This document shows positions 24,164 through 33,047 of a stretch of DNA of 64,000 nucleotides, in pieces. This DNA comes from Pseudomonas putida (GTDB lineage: Bacteria > Pseudomonadota > Gammaproteobacteria > Pseudomonadales > Pseudomonadaceae): positions 2,728,001-2,792,000 of the forward strand of contig NZ_CP113097.1 in NCBI RefSeq assembly GCF_026625125.1. Direction: 5' to 3'. Both the position numbers and the translations under genes were made by a program. The notes under the pieces are model-generated. The model was not told the DNA's origin, searched no databases, and saw only the letters and a program-made list of their open reading frames with translations. The stretch's first letter is position 1. Every line of letters starts with the position of its first letter.

Positions 24164-25617
24164 ACCCGTTAGCCATTGACCCGATCGTTGCCCTGGATGC
24201 CCAGGCGCTGTCCGAGGCGATCCACGCGCGCCAGGTGTCGTGCCGTGAAGTGATGCAGGCCTACCTGGGCCACATCGAGCGCTTCAACCCACAGGTCAAT
24301 GCGCTGGTGTCGCTGCGCGAGGGCGCGGTGCTGCTGGCCGAGGCCGAGGTGCGTGACCGCGAATTGGCCGCCGGCCAGTCGCGCGGCTGGATGCATGGTA
24401 TGCCGCAGGCGGTCAAGGACCTGGCCGCCACGGCGGGGCTGCGCACGACGCTTGGCTCGCCGCTGTTTGCCGAGCAAGTGCCGGCGCATGACGCCATCAG
24501 CGTGGCGCGGGTGCGGGCGAGCGGGGCGATCATTGTCGGCAAAAGCAATGTGCCGGAATTCGGCCTCGGCTCGCAGAGCTACAACACGTTGTTCGGCACC
24601 ACCACCAATGCCTATGACCACCGCCGTGTGGCCGGCGGCAGCAGTGGCGGCGCCGCGGCGGCGTTGGCCATGCGCCTGCTGCCGGTGGCTGACGGCAGCG
24701 ACATGATGGGCTCGCTGCGCAACCCGGCCGCGTTCAACAACGTGTTCGGCCTGCGCCCTTCGCAAGGGCGGGTGCCTTACGGGCCAACGCCGGAGCTGTT
24801 CGTGCAGCAGTTGGCCACCGAGGGGCCGATGGGGCGCACGGTGACGGACGTGGCGCGCTTGCTGTCGGTGCAGGCCGGGCACGACCCGCGCGCGCCGCTG
24901 TCGCTCAGTGACGGCCCGCGTGACTTTGCCGCCGGGTTGCAGCGCGATTTCAAAGGGGTGCGGGTGGGCTGGCTGGGCAACTTTGACGGCTACCTGCCGA
25001 TGGACGAGGGGGTGATGGACCTGTGTCAGGCGGCCTTGGCAGACTTCGCCGAGCTGGGCTGCGAGGTCGAGGCGTGCCAGCCAGGGTTTGACCCGGGGCG
25101 TTTATGGCAATGCTGGCTCACCCTTCGCCACTTCCTGGTGCACGGCAACCTGGGCGCGGCGTATGCCGACCCAGGCAAGCGTGCACAGCTCAAGCCTGAG
25201 GCGCAGTGGGAAGTGGAGGGCGGCCTGCGCCTGACCGCGGCGGACGTCTACCAGGCTTCGCTGGACCGCAGCGCGTGGTACCTGGCGCTGGGCAAGTTGT
25301 TCGAGCGTTACGATTATTTGCTGTTGCCGGCTGCCCAAGTGTTCCCTTTCGATGCAGCCGAGCCGTGGCCCAAGGTGGTTGGCGGGCAGGCGATGGACAC
25401 CTACCACCGCTGGATGGAGGTGGTGATTGGCCCGACTTTGGCCGGCCTGCCGAGCATGAGCGTGCCGGTGGGGTTCAACGCCGCCGGGCTGCCGATGGGC
25501 CTGCAGATCATAGGCCCGGCCCAGGCGGACCATGCCGTGCTGCAACTGGCCTATGCCCACGAACAACTGACCCGCTGGGTAGCGCGGCAGCCGCCTGGGT
25601 GCCTGCAGGTGCGCTGA
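24160..25617 (+). CDS. Amidase signature family hydrolase
   Basis: 485 residues from GTG 24160 (GTGA overlap with the transporter stop; GGAG at 24149-24152). Amidase signature: catalytic Lys in QAVKDLAA (K86), GGSSGGAAAALA (cis-Ser, 161-162) and DGSDMMGSLRNPA with the nucleophilic Ser at about 185. It hydrolyses a carboxamide to acid plus ammonia or amine. GTG start and coupling place it in one transcript with the transporter. The substrate is not known; similarity is to the general GatA-like amidases, but the genomic partners argue for catabolism rather than tRNA amidation. Confidence 0.85.
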   Translation: MNPLAIDPIVALDAQALSEAIHARQVSCREVMQAYLGHIERFNPQVNALVSLREGAVLLAEAEVRDRELAAGQSRGWMHGMPQAVKDLAATAGLRTTLGSPLFAEQVPAHDAISVARVRASGAIIVGKSNVPEFGLGSQSYNTLFGTTTNAYDHRRVAGGSSGGAAAALAMRLLPVADGSDMMGSLRNPAAFNNVFGLRPSQGRVPYGPTPELFVQQLATEGPMGRTVTDVARLLSVQAGHDPRAPLSLSDGPRDFAAGLQRDFKGVRVGWLGNFDGYLPMDEGVMDLCQAALADFAELGCEVEACQPGFDPGRLWQCWLTLRHFLVHGNLGAAYADPGKRAQLKPEAQWEVEGGLRLTAADVYQASLDRSAWYLALGKLFERYDYLLLPAAQVFPFDAAEPWPKVVGGQAMDTYHRWMEVVIGPTLAGLPSMSVPVGFNAAGLPMGLQIIGPAQADHAVLQLAYAHEQLTRWVARQPPGCLQVR

Positions 25618-25686
25618 AAGCCCTGGGCAGGCCCGTATCTTGCTGGGCATGATGACCATCCACGCACAGACACGGAGGTCGAACCC

Positions 25687-26460
25687 ATGGGTATTACCGC
25701 AGACAGCGGGGGCGTGCGCTCGGTGGAGCGGGCACTGGCGATTGTCGAACTGCTTGGTGAACACCACGCGCTGGGGCTCGAAGAGCTGCATTACCTGACG
25801 GCACTGCCCAAAGCCACGGTATCGCGCATGCTCGCCACCTTGCAGGAGCAGGGCTGGGTCTACCGTGGCCTGAGCGACCGCCGTTACCGCTTGTGTGCCC
25901 GGCGCCTGTTTGGCGACCGCCAGCTGCGCTTCAAGCGCACACTGGTGGAACGCGCCGCGCCGCTGTTGTTGGAGCTGAGCGAGCGCACCGGGCTGGTGGC
26001 GGACCTTTCTTCTTTTGACGGCGAACGGCTGGAGGTGATGGAAAGCGCCATTGCGCAGGTGCTGCGCAAACGCTACCCGCACACCTGCCAGCTCGTTGGG
26101 CACCATGCCAGCTTGTTTCACTCGGCCATGGGCCGGGCGTGCCTGAAGGAGCTGGCGCCGGATGAGGTACAGCGCCTGGCGGCGCATGAGCGGGTGCGCG
26201 ATGAGGCGCTGTTGCGCGATATCGAGGCTGATGGGCACAACGGCTTTGGCCAGCGCACCGAAGGGTTCTGGGAATACCCGGTGCGCTTGCCGTTCCTGAT
26301 CCGGGCGATTGCCCTGCCGGTGCGGGTGGAGGGGCGGCTGGTGGGCAGCATCGCGCTGCACTGGCCGCTGGACCTGGCACCGGTGGAGCGGGTGCAGAGC
26401 TTGCACCTGAACAGCTTGGCGGCGACGGTGGGGCAGGTACAGCACGCGTTGCTGAACTGA
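25687..26460 (+). CDS. IclR family transcriptional regulator
   Basis: 257 residues from ATG 25687 with GGAGG at 25674-25678. The N-terminal winged helix is SVERALAIVELLGEHHALGLEELHYLTALPKATVSRMLATL (about 11-52), followed by the IclR effector-binding domain with a GRACLKELAPDEVQ stretch. It closes the hydrolase-transporter-amidase cluster in the same direction and most likely controls it in response to the imported compound or its product. Confidence 0.85.
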   Translation: MGITADSGGVRSVERALAIVELLGEHHALGLEELHYLTALPKATVSRMLATLQEQGWVYRGLSDRRYRLCARRLFGDRQLRFKRTLVERAAPLLLELSERTGLVADLSSFDGERLEVMESAIAQVLRKRYPHTCQLVGHHASLFHSAMGRACLKELAPDEVQRLAAHERVRDEALLRDIEADGHNGFGQRTEGFWEYPVRLPFLIRAIALPVRVEGRLVGSIALHWPLDLAPVERVQSLHLNSLAATVGQVQHALLN

Positions 26461-26470
26461 GGCGGCTGTT

Positions 26471-26522
26471 CCGGCCTCACCGCCGGCAAGCTGGCCTCAT
26501 CGCCGGCAAGCCGGCCACAGGG
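26471..26522. repeat. REP elements after the IclR gene
   Basis: Two partial copies (CCGGCCTCACCGCCGGCAAG and GGCCTCATCGCCGGCAAGCC followed by GGCCACAGG) of the P. putida-type REP. They are in the opposite orientation to the copy at 26606-26639. Confidence 0.65.
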
Positions 26523-26605
26523 ACCTGGGCTGGGTTCAGGAATCTGGACACCCATCCAATGCCCTGGGCAGTCCAGGTACAGCACAGAGCTCAAGCACTG
26601 CGCGG

Positions 26606-26639
26606 TCCCTGTGGGAGCCGGCTTGCCGGCGATGAGGCC
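26606..26639. repeat. REP element, inverted relative to the previous pair
   Basis: CCCTGTGGGAGCCGGCTTGCCGGCGATGAGGCC, an almost consensus P. putida REP. With the copies at 26471-26522 it makes an inverted REP pair about 90 bases apart, between the IclR gene and the ABC operon. Confidence 0.7.
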
Positions 26640-26721
26640 AGTGAAAACAGTGCAAACAGTTGCCCCAAAGCGGCGTTTGCAGCTATGCCTACTGTTGCCC
26701 CCCAAACAAGGTCCCAAGCTA

Positions 26722-27378
26722 ATGTTGGTCGTCGAAAACCTGCGCAAGTCATTCGCCACCGCCCAAGGCCCTCTGGAGGTGCTGCGCGGGGTGGACCTGT
26801 CGCTGGACCGTGGCAGCAGCCTGGCCCTGATGGGCGAGTCGGGCAGCGGCAAGAGCACCTTGCTGCACCTGCTGGCGGGCCTGGACCGCGCCGACAGCGG
26901 GCGCATCCTGATCGATGGCCAACCACTGGACAACCGCGGCGAAGCGGCCTTGGCACGCTGGCGGCGCGAGAGCATCGGCCTGGTGTTCCAGCAGTACAAC
27001 CTCATCAGCAGCCTGGACGTGGCGGCCAACCTGGCCTTCCAAGCGCGCCTGGCGGGGCGCCATGACCCGGCCTGGGTGACCCACTTGGCCCGCCGGTTGG
27101 GGCTGGCCCCATTGCTGCAACGCTACCCGGAGCAACTGTCTGGCGGGCAGCAGCAGCGCGTTGCCATCGGCCGCGCGCTGGCCAGCCGGCCGTTACTTCT
27201 GCTGGCTGACGAGCCCACCGGCAGCCTTGACGAGGCCAGCAGCGATGAAGTGTTGGCGCTGCTGCTGCAACTGGTGAACGAGGCGGGTAGCAGCGTGCTG
27301 ATGGTGACCCACAGCCAGCGCCTGGCCGCCAGGCTGCAGCGCCGCTGCATGCTGCAGATGGGCCGGGTGCAGGGGTGA
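26722..27378 (+). CDS. ABC transporter ATP-binding protein, MacB/LolD type
   Basis: 218 residues from ATG 26722; a longer frame upstream runs through REP sequence and is not used. Walker A GESGSGKST (38-46), Q-loop VFQQYN, signature LSGGQQQR, Walker B LLLLADEPTGSLDEAS and H-loop VTHS are all present, so the ATPase should be active. Length and the LVFQQYNL and GSLDEA features fit the o228/MacB/LolD family that works with FtsX-type permeases. Its TGA overlaps the permease ATG (TGATG). With the two following genes it forms an AttEFGH-like export or lipoprotein-handling system. Confidence 0.85.
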   Translation: MLVVENLRKSFATAQGPLEVLRGVDLSLDRGSSLALMGESGSGKSTLLHLLAGLDRADSGRILIDGQPLDNRGEAALARWRRESIGLVFQQYNLISSLDVAANLAFQARLAGRHDPAWVTHLARRLGLAPLLQRYPEQLSGGQQQRVAIGRALASRPLLLLADEPTGSLDEASSDEVLALLLQLVNEAGSSVLMVTHSQRLAARLQRRCMLQMGRVQG

Positions 27379-29837
27379 TGATCAGTTTGCGGACCACCTT
27401 GCAGGCCCTGTGCAGCCATTGGTGGCGCCACCGGCTGCAGTGCATCAGCATCTTCACCGGGCTGTGGCTGGCCACGGCGCTGTGGAGCGGCGTTCAGGCG
27501 CTCAACACCCAGGCCCGTAACGACTACGCACAAGCCAGTGCGGTGCTTGCCGGGCCTGCCCGCCCACAACTGGTAGCACGCTCGGGGCAGCGTTTCGACC
27601 AGGCGTTGTATGTGCAATTGCGCAGGCTGGGCTGGCCGGTGACGCCCGTGCTGGAAGGGCGCCTGCGCCTGGCGGGGCAGCAGCAGGTCGCGTTGCGGCT
27701 GATCGGCATCGAGCCGCTTGGCCTGTTGCCGGGCATGGCCGTGGCCGGTGCCGATGTGCAGAATTTTGACTTACAGGCGTTCGTGGGCACGCCGGGGCAA
27801 GCGTGGGTAGGCCCGGACACGCTGCGCCAGCTGGGCCGCCAGCCCGGCGATCAGGTCAGCACGGTGGACGGGCAGGTACTGCCGCCGCTTACCTTGCACG
27901 CGCAGCTGGCACCGGGTGTAGTGGTGGTCGACATCGGCCAGGCGCAGGCCTTGCTCGATGCCCCCGGGCAATTGTCGTGGCTGCTCAGCGACAGTGACCG
28001 GCCACTGCCGAGTGACATCGCGGCCAGCCTGAAGCTGCAGCCGCCCGGCGACGATGCCGACCTGCAGCGGCTGACCGCCAGCTTTCACCTGAACCTCACC
28101 GCCCTCGGCCTGCTGGCCTTCGTGGTGGGGTTATTCATTGCCCATGCTGCCATCGGGCTAGCGCTGGAGCAGCGCCGCGGGTTGATCCGCACCTTGCGCG
28201 CATGCGGTGTGAGCCTGAAGGTGCTGTTGACAGCGCTCGCCTTGGAGCTGGGGTTGTTTGCGCTGCTGGGTGGTGTGGCGGGCGTGGCTGCAGGCTACCT
28301 GCTGGCCGCGCTGATGCTGCCTGATTTCGCCTCCAGCCTGCGCGGGCTTTATGGGGCCCAGGTGGCAGGGCAATTGCACTTGCCGGCGCACTGGTGGCTG
28401 GCAGGCATTGCCGTCAGCTTGTTCGGCGCACTGCTGGCGGGGCTCGACAGCCTGCTGCGTGCGGCGCGTCTGCCATTGCTGGCCTTGGCGCAGCCCCAGG
28501 CCTGGCGCCTGGCGCAAGTGCCTTGGTTGCGGCGCCAGGGTGGCGCTGGCGCCGTGCTGCTGATGGTGGCGGCGGGCTGCGGCTACCTGGGTCAGGGGCT
28601 GCCCAGTGCGTTTGGCATGCTGGCCGCTTTGCTGCTGGCGGCGGCGCTGTTGTTGCCGGGGTTGCTGGCGCTTTTGCTCGGCGGCCTGGCGCGGGTGTGC
28701 AAGCGCCCGCTGGCGCAGTGGTTCGTTGCCGACAGCCGCCAGCAACTGCCGGCCTTGAGCTTGGCACTGATGGCGCTGTTGCTGGCCTTGGCCGCCAGTG
28801 TCGGGGTCGGCGGCATGACCGAAGGCTTTCGCCGCACCTTCATCGGCTGGCTGGACCAGCGCCTGGCCGCCGATGTGTACGTCACGCCCCGCGACAGCGC
28901 GCAGGCGCAGCAGATCTACGCGCGCTTGCGGGCAGACCGTACCGTCAGCGCGGTGCTGCCCAGCTGGCGGGTGGACTGGCGCCTGCAGCAGTGGCCGGTG
29001 CAGGTACAGGGGGTGGATGATCACCGCTTCTACCGTCAGCACTGGCCATTGCTGCAGCAGGCGCCGGGCGCCTGGCAGGCGCTGGCCGACGGCCGTGGTG
29101 CGATGCTCAGCGAGCAGCTGGCCCGTCGCCTTGGCCTGGCTGTAGGGCAGGCCCTGCAGTTGCCTGGCGAGCCACCGCAGGCCATGGCCGTGGTGGGCAT
29201 TTATGCCGACTATGGCAACCCCAAGGGCCATGTGCTGGTCAACGCTGACTGGTTGCGCAGGCATGCACCAGCGGCCAGCCTGGCCGGCTTGAGCCTGCTG
29301 GTACCGCCTGAACGGGTAGCTGCACTGAAGGATGAACTGCAACAACGCTATGCCCTGGATGACAATCAGGTGGTGGAGCAGGCCCGCCTCAAAGCCTGGT
29401 CGAGCGAGGTGTTCAGCCGCACCTTCGCGGTCACCGCGGCATTGAACAGCCTGACGCTAGGGGTTGCCGGCGTTGCGTTGTTCATCAGCCAGCTGACCTT
29501 GAGCCAGCGCCGCCTGGGGCAGTTGGCGCCGTTGTGGGCGTTGGGTGTGCCACGGCGCTGGCTGGCCTGGCTGAGCCTGGGGCAAACGCTGATGCTCAGT
29601 TGCTTCACCGTGCTGCTGGCGATACCCCTGGGCCTGCTGCTGGCCTGGTGCCTGGTGGCGGTGGTGAACGTGCAGGCGTTCGGTTGGCGGTTGCCTTGGC
29701 ATGTATTTACCGGGCAGCTGGTGCAACTGGCGGTATTAGGTCTGTTGACCAGCCTGCTGGCCAGCGCCTGGCCGTTATGGCAGCTGGCACGCAGCCAGCC
29801 AAGCGCACTGTTGAGGCAATTTGCCGATGAAAGCTGA
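27378..29837 (+). CDS. FtsX-like ABC permease, fused double-domain
   Basis: 819 residues from ATG 27378, overlapping the ATPase stop. N-terminal membrane helix, a large periplasmic domain, then several helices (about 235-330), a hydrophobic centre (about 385-445), a second periplasmic domain and a last set of helices (about 680-810). This is the two-FtsX-domain arrangement, as in AttF/AttG-fused permeases. It works with the ATPase upstream as a mechanotransmission-type transporter. The next gene starts inside its last codons, so all three are coupled. Confidence 0.82.
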   Translation: MISLRTTLQALCSHWWRHRLQCISIFTGLWLATALWSGVQALNTQARNDYAQASAVLAGPARPQLVARSGQRFDQALYVQLRRLGWPVTPVLEGRLRLAGQQQVALRLIGIEPLGLLPGMAVAGADVQNFDLQAFVGTPGQAWVGPDTLRQLGRQPGDQVSTVDGQVLPPLTLHAQLAPGVVVVDIGQAQALLDAPGQLSWLLSDSDRPLPSDIAASLKLQPPGDDADLQRLTASFHLNLTALGLLAFVVGLFIAHAAIGLALEQRRGLIRTLRACGVSLKVLLTALALELGLFALLGGVAGVAAGYLLAALMLPDFASSLRGLYGAQVAGQLHLPAHWWLAGIAVSLFGALLAGLDSLLRAARLPLLALAQPQAWRLAQVPWLRRQGGAGAVLLMVAAGCGYLGQGLPSAFGMLAALLLAAALLLPGLLALLLGGLARVCKRPLAQWFVADSRQQLPALSLALMALLLALAASVGVGGMTEGFRRTFIGWLDQRLAADVYVTPRDSAQAQQIYARLRADRTVSAVLPSWRVDWRLQQWPVQVQGVDDHRFYRQHWPLLQQAPGAWQALADGRGAMLSEQLARRLGLAVGQALQLPGEPPQAMAVVGIYADYGNPKGHVLVNADWLRRHAPAASLAGLSLLVPPERVAALKDELQQRYALDDNQVVEQARLKAWSSEVFSRTFAVTAALNSLTLGVAGVALFISQLTLSQRRLGQLAPLWALGVPRRWLAWLSLGQTLMLSCFTVLLAIPLGLLLAWCLVAVVNVQAFGWRLPWHVFTGQLVQLAVLGLLTSLLASAWPLWQLARSQPSALLRQFADES

Positions 29838-30885
29838 AACGTGGCTGTTGATGGCATGCCTGCTGCTGGCCGGCTGCGACCCGCCTGCGCCAGCAGCCAA
29901 GAGCTTTGCGGGCCTGGGTGAGGATGCGGCGGCGTTCAGCCAGGTGGTACCGGGGCATGCGCTGGCATTCCCCCGTGACCATGGCGCGCACGAGGGCTTT
30001 CGTATCGAATGGTGGTACGTCACCGCCAACCTGCGCGATGCCCAGGGCCGTGACTGGGGCGTGCAATGGACGTTGTTCCGCTCGGCCTTGCGGCCCGGGC
30101 CTGAGACCTGGAACTGGAACAGCCCCAACCTGTGGATGGGCCACGCCGCGCTGACCGGCCCGGGCGGCCATCAGGTCAGTGAAACCCTGGCGCGCGGTGG
30201 CATCGGCCAGGCTGGCGTCGAGGCGCAACCGTTCCGGGAGTGGATCAACGACTGGTCGCTGCTGGGCAAGCCCGGTGTCGAGCGCCTGCAGATGCGTGCC
30301 AGCGGGGAGGGGTTTGGCTATGACCTGGCCCTCACCAGCGATCAGCCGCTGCTGCTGCACGGGGTGCAGGGCTACAGCGAAAAATCCGGCAAGGGCCAGG
30401 CGTCGTACTACTACAGTCAGCCGTTCTACAGGGTCAGTGGAGAGGTCGAGCGAGCGGGGCAGCGTGTCGCCGTCACAGGGCAGGCCTGGCTTGACCGGGA
30501 ATGGAGCAGCCAGCCGTTGGCCGCCGGGCAAAGTGGCTGGGACTGGTTTTCCCTGCACCTGGATACGGGCGCCAAGCTGATGCTGTTCCAGGTACGCGAG
30601 GATCAAGGGCCGCCTTACCGCGCGGGCACCTGGGTCGATGCCCAGGGGCAGGTACGGGCGCTGCAGGGCGGGCAGATCGAATTGGCACCGCTGGCCTGGA
30701 CGCGGCAAGACAATGGCAAACAGGTGCCCACCCGCTGGCGGGTGAAAGTGCCAGCGGTGCAGGTGGATGTCGAGGTGGATGCGCTAGAGCCCAAAGCCTG
30801 GATGGGCACACGCTTTCCTTATTGGGAGGGCCCGGTACGTGTGGGCGAGAAGGGCCGTGGGTATCTGGAGATGACGGGTTACTGA
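29827..30885 (+). CDS. Lipocalin-like (AttH/CrtC) lipoprotein
   Basis: 352 residues from ATG 29827, 11 bases inside the permease gene. The signal peptide ends in the lipobox LLAGC, so the mature protein is probably a lipoprotein. HEGFRIEWWYVTANLRD, GVQWTLFRSAL and WLDREWSSQPL are characteristic of the CrtC/AttH (lipocalin-like) family. Its place after the ATPase and permease matches the AttEFGH arrangement known in Agrobacterium and Pseudomonas. The ligand is unknown. Confidence 0.82.
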   Translation: MKAETWLLMACLLLAGCDPPAPAAKSFAGLGEDAAAFSQVVPGHALAFPRDHGAHEGFRIEWWYVTANLRDAQGRDWGVQWTLFRSALRPGPETWNWNSPNLWMGHAALTGPGGHQVSETLARGGIGQAGVEAQPFREWINDWSLLGKPGVERLQMRASGEGFGYDLALTSDQPLLLHGVQGYSEKSGKGQASYYYSQPFYRVSGEVERAGQRVAVTGQAWLDREWSSQPLAAGQSGWDWFSLHLDTGAKLMLFQVREDQGPPYRAGTWVDAQGQVRALQGGQIELAPLAWTRQDNGKQVPTRWRVKVPAVQVDVEVDALEPKAWMGTRFPYWEGPVRVGEKGRGYLEMTGY

Positions 30886-30886
30886 G

Positions 30887-30917
30887 GCCCGCACAGGCAG
30901 CGCAGTGCTGTGCGGGC
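30887..30917. terminator. Hairpin between convergent genes
   Basis: GCCCGCACAG (30887-30896) and CTGTGCGGGC (30908-30917), a perfect 10-bp stem with an 11-base loop, right after the lipoprotein stop and before the end of the minus-strand reductase. No T-run; a likely bidirectional terminator. Confidence 0.6.
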
Positions 30918-30948
30918 ATCGGATTGCCACCGGTGGGACTTCACCGGC

Positions 30949-31944
30949 CTACTTGAAGCCCGTCACCGCATGTGGCACGTACGGGGCTTGCAGGCGCTGC
31001 ACTTCCTCAGCGCTGAGCTCGAACTGCAGCGCGCCAATCGCATCGTCGAGGTGCGCCACCTTCGATGCCCCTACGATCGGCGCCGAAACCCCTCGCTTGC
31101 CCAGGACCCAGGCCAGCGCCACCTGCGCCATGGGCACGCCACGTTCGCCGGCGATCTGTTCGACCACATCGATCACCCGACCGTCTTCCACTTCAGTTTT
31201 TTCATAGAACGACTGGCCGGAAATGTCGGTACGGGTACGCGCGGTCTGCTGGCCATGCGGGCGGGTCAGGCGGCCGCGGGCCATCGGGCTCCAGGGCATC
31301 AGGCCCACGCCCTGGTCCAGGCACAGCGGGATCATTTCGCGCTCTTCCTCGCGGTAGATCAGGTTGAGGTAGTTCTGCATCGACACGAAGCGGCTCCAGC
31401 CGTTGCTGGCTGCCACCTGCTGGGCTTTGGCGAACTGCCAGGCATACATCGAGGAGGCGCCGATGTAGCGCGCCTTGCCGGCTTTGACCACATCGTGCAG
31501 CGCTTCCATGGTCTCCTCGATGGGCGTGTGGTAGTCCCAGCGGTGGATCTGGTAGAGGTCTACATAGTCGGTGCCAAGGCGGGTGAGGCTGGCGTCGATA
31601 TTGGCCATGATCGCCTTGCGGGACAGGCCTTGCTCGTTGGGCCGGGTGCTGCCTTCCCACATGTTGGCCGGGAAGAACACCTTGGTGGCGATCACGGTTT
31701 CTTCGCGGCGGGAGAACGCCTTCAGCAGCTTGCCCAGGATCAGCTCCGAGGTGCCGGCCGAGTAGCTGTTGGCGGTGTCGAAGAAGTTGATGCCTTGCTC
31801 CACGGCGTGGCGGATGATCGGGCGGCTGTCGTCTTCGCCGAGGGTCCAGGGGTGGGTGCCGGCGCCCGGCTCGCCGAAGGTCATGCAGCCCAGGCACAGT
31901 TTCGAAACATCCAGGCCGGTGTTGCCCAACTTGACGTACTGCAT
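30949..31944 (-). CDS. Aldo/keto reductase
   Basis: 331 residues from ATG at 31942-31944, with GAGGAG-type signal just upstream (complement of TCTCCTC). The AKR catalytic tetrad is visible: D56 and Y61 in FFDTANSYS, K88 in ATKV and H134 in YQIHRWD. The C-terminal cofactor loop PIVGASKVAHLDDAI is the NADPH-binding feature. Resembles the YajO-like bacterial AKRs that reduce small aldehydes and ketones. Transcribed alone, with a divergent or upstream LysR gene on the same strand. Confidence 0.85.
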   Translation of the reverse strand: MQYVKLGNTGLDVSKLCLGCMTFGEPGAGTHPWTLGEDDSRPIIRHAVEQGINFFDTANSYSAGTSELILGKLLKAFSRREETVIATKVFFPANMWEGSTRPNEQGLSRKAIMANIDASLTRLGTDYVDLYQIHRWDYHTPIEETMEALHDVVKAGKARYIGASSMYAWQFAKAQQVAASNGWSRFVSMQNYLNLIYREEEREMIPLCLDQGVGLMPWSPMARGRLTRPHGQQTARTRTDISGQSFYEKTEVEDGRVIDVVEQIAGERGVPMAQVALAWVLGKRGVSAPIVGASKVAHLDDAIGALQFELSAEEVQRLQAPYVPHAVTGFK

Positions 31945-32039
31945 CCGCTTCTCCTCGTGGTCGTTTGCGATGGGTGAAGCTTAGCGGGGCTATGGCCCTG
32001 CGGAAATCCCGTATCGCTGCAGGCGAGCTCTGCAGAAAT

Positions 32040-32891
32040 TCACAAGCGCAGCAGGGGCTTGACCTGTTGCTGCAAAAAGTCGGTGACGGCCTTGATGCGT
32101 GGTGTATTGCGCACGTCCTCATGCACGGCCAGCCATATTTCGATGCTCATGGTTTGTGTTTCTTCCCCGATGGCCTGCAGGCCATGCTCCTGGGCCATGA
32201 ACGCCGGCAGGCAGGCGATGCCGATGCCGCCGGCCGCCGCCTGGGCCTGGATACGCAGGTCGTTGCTTTGCAAGACAAAGGTTTGATGGTGGGTTTGCGC
32301 GAGCAACCACTGCTGCTGCGGCGACTTGGCCTGGGACTGGTCGTAGCCGATGTAGCGTGGCGCGCTGGTGCTGCGCAGGTAGCCGGGGGCGGCATACAGG
32401 CGGTAATCCAGGTGGCCGAGCAGGCTGGCCACCAGCGTCGGTTCGCTCGGCCTGGCCAAGGTGATGCTGATATCAGCCTCGCGCCGTGCCAGCGAGGCCC
32501 GGGACTTGCTGCCGACCAGTTTGAGGCGCAGCTGCGGATAACGGCTGCACAACTCGCCCAGGCGCCGGGCGATGATGCTGCCCAGCAGCGCGGGCGGGGC
32601 GGCCAGCACCACGTCGCCTGCAACCTGTTGCTGGTCCGCCGTGGCGAAGTGTTCGAGGGCGAAAGACGACTGGGTCATTTGCTCGGCATATTCGCCCACG
32701 CGGCGGCCCTGCTCGGTCAGCACATAGGCCCTGGGGCGGCGGTCGACCAGTTTTAGATTGAGCGCGGCTTCCAGCGCGGCGATGCGCCGGGCCACAGTGG
32801 CGTGGTCGACGCCCAATTGCTTGGCCGCAGCCGAGAGCGAGCCTTCGTTGATGAAGGCAGAGAAATGGCGCAGATCTTCCCAATCGAACAT
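32040..32891 (-). CDS. LysR family transcriptional regulator
   Basis: 283 residues from ATG at 32889-32891 with GAGG 6 bases upstream; the upstream-extended frame has no signal. The N-terminal winged helix MFDWEDLRHFSAFINEGSLSAAAKQLGVDHATVARRIAAL is typical, followed by a LysR substrate-binding domain. It lies 95 bases upstream of the aldo/keto reductase on the same strand and could regulate it. Confidence 0.82.
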   Translation of the reverse strand: MFDWEDLRHFSAFINEGSLSAAAKQLGVDHATVARRIAALEAALNLKLVDRRPRAYVLTEQGRRVGEYAEQMTQSSFALEHFATADQQQVAGDVVLAAPPALLGSIIARRLGELCSRYPQLRLKLVGSKSRASLARREADISITLARPSEPTLVASLLGHLDYRLYAAPGYLRSTSAPRYIGYDQSQAKSPQQQWLLAQTHHQTFVLQSNDLRIQAQAAAGGIGIACLPAFMAQEHGLQAIGEETQTMSIEIWLAVHEDVRNTPRIKAVTDFLQQQVKPLLRL

Positions 32892-32934
32892 GGCGGGCCT
32901 CAGGTAAGGGGGCCCCATGATAAAGCCGTTGGGT

Positions 32935-32970
32935 AAACCTGTGGGCACGCGTTCACCCGCGAACACGAGC
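32935..32970. repeat. Degenerate REP-like element
   Basis: ACCTGTGGGCACGCGTTCACCCGCGAACACG resembles the P. putida REP variant with a GCGGGTTCACCCGCG core. It sits between divergent LysR genes. Confidence 0.4.
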
Positions 32971-33047
32971 CAAGCCCACCCCAAGAGACAACAGCGCCGT
33001 TTTCAACTGATGCTAGGATGGCTGCCACCCTCTGCCCGGACACTGCC

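Noticed and set aside
26611..26721. Longer N-terminus of the ABC ATPase starting at a GTG
   Set aside because: The extra 37 codons run through a REP element and lack a signal; the family start matches ATG 26722.
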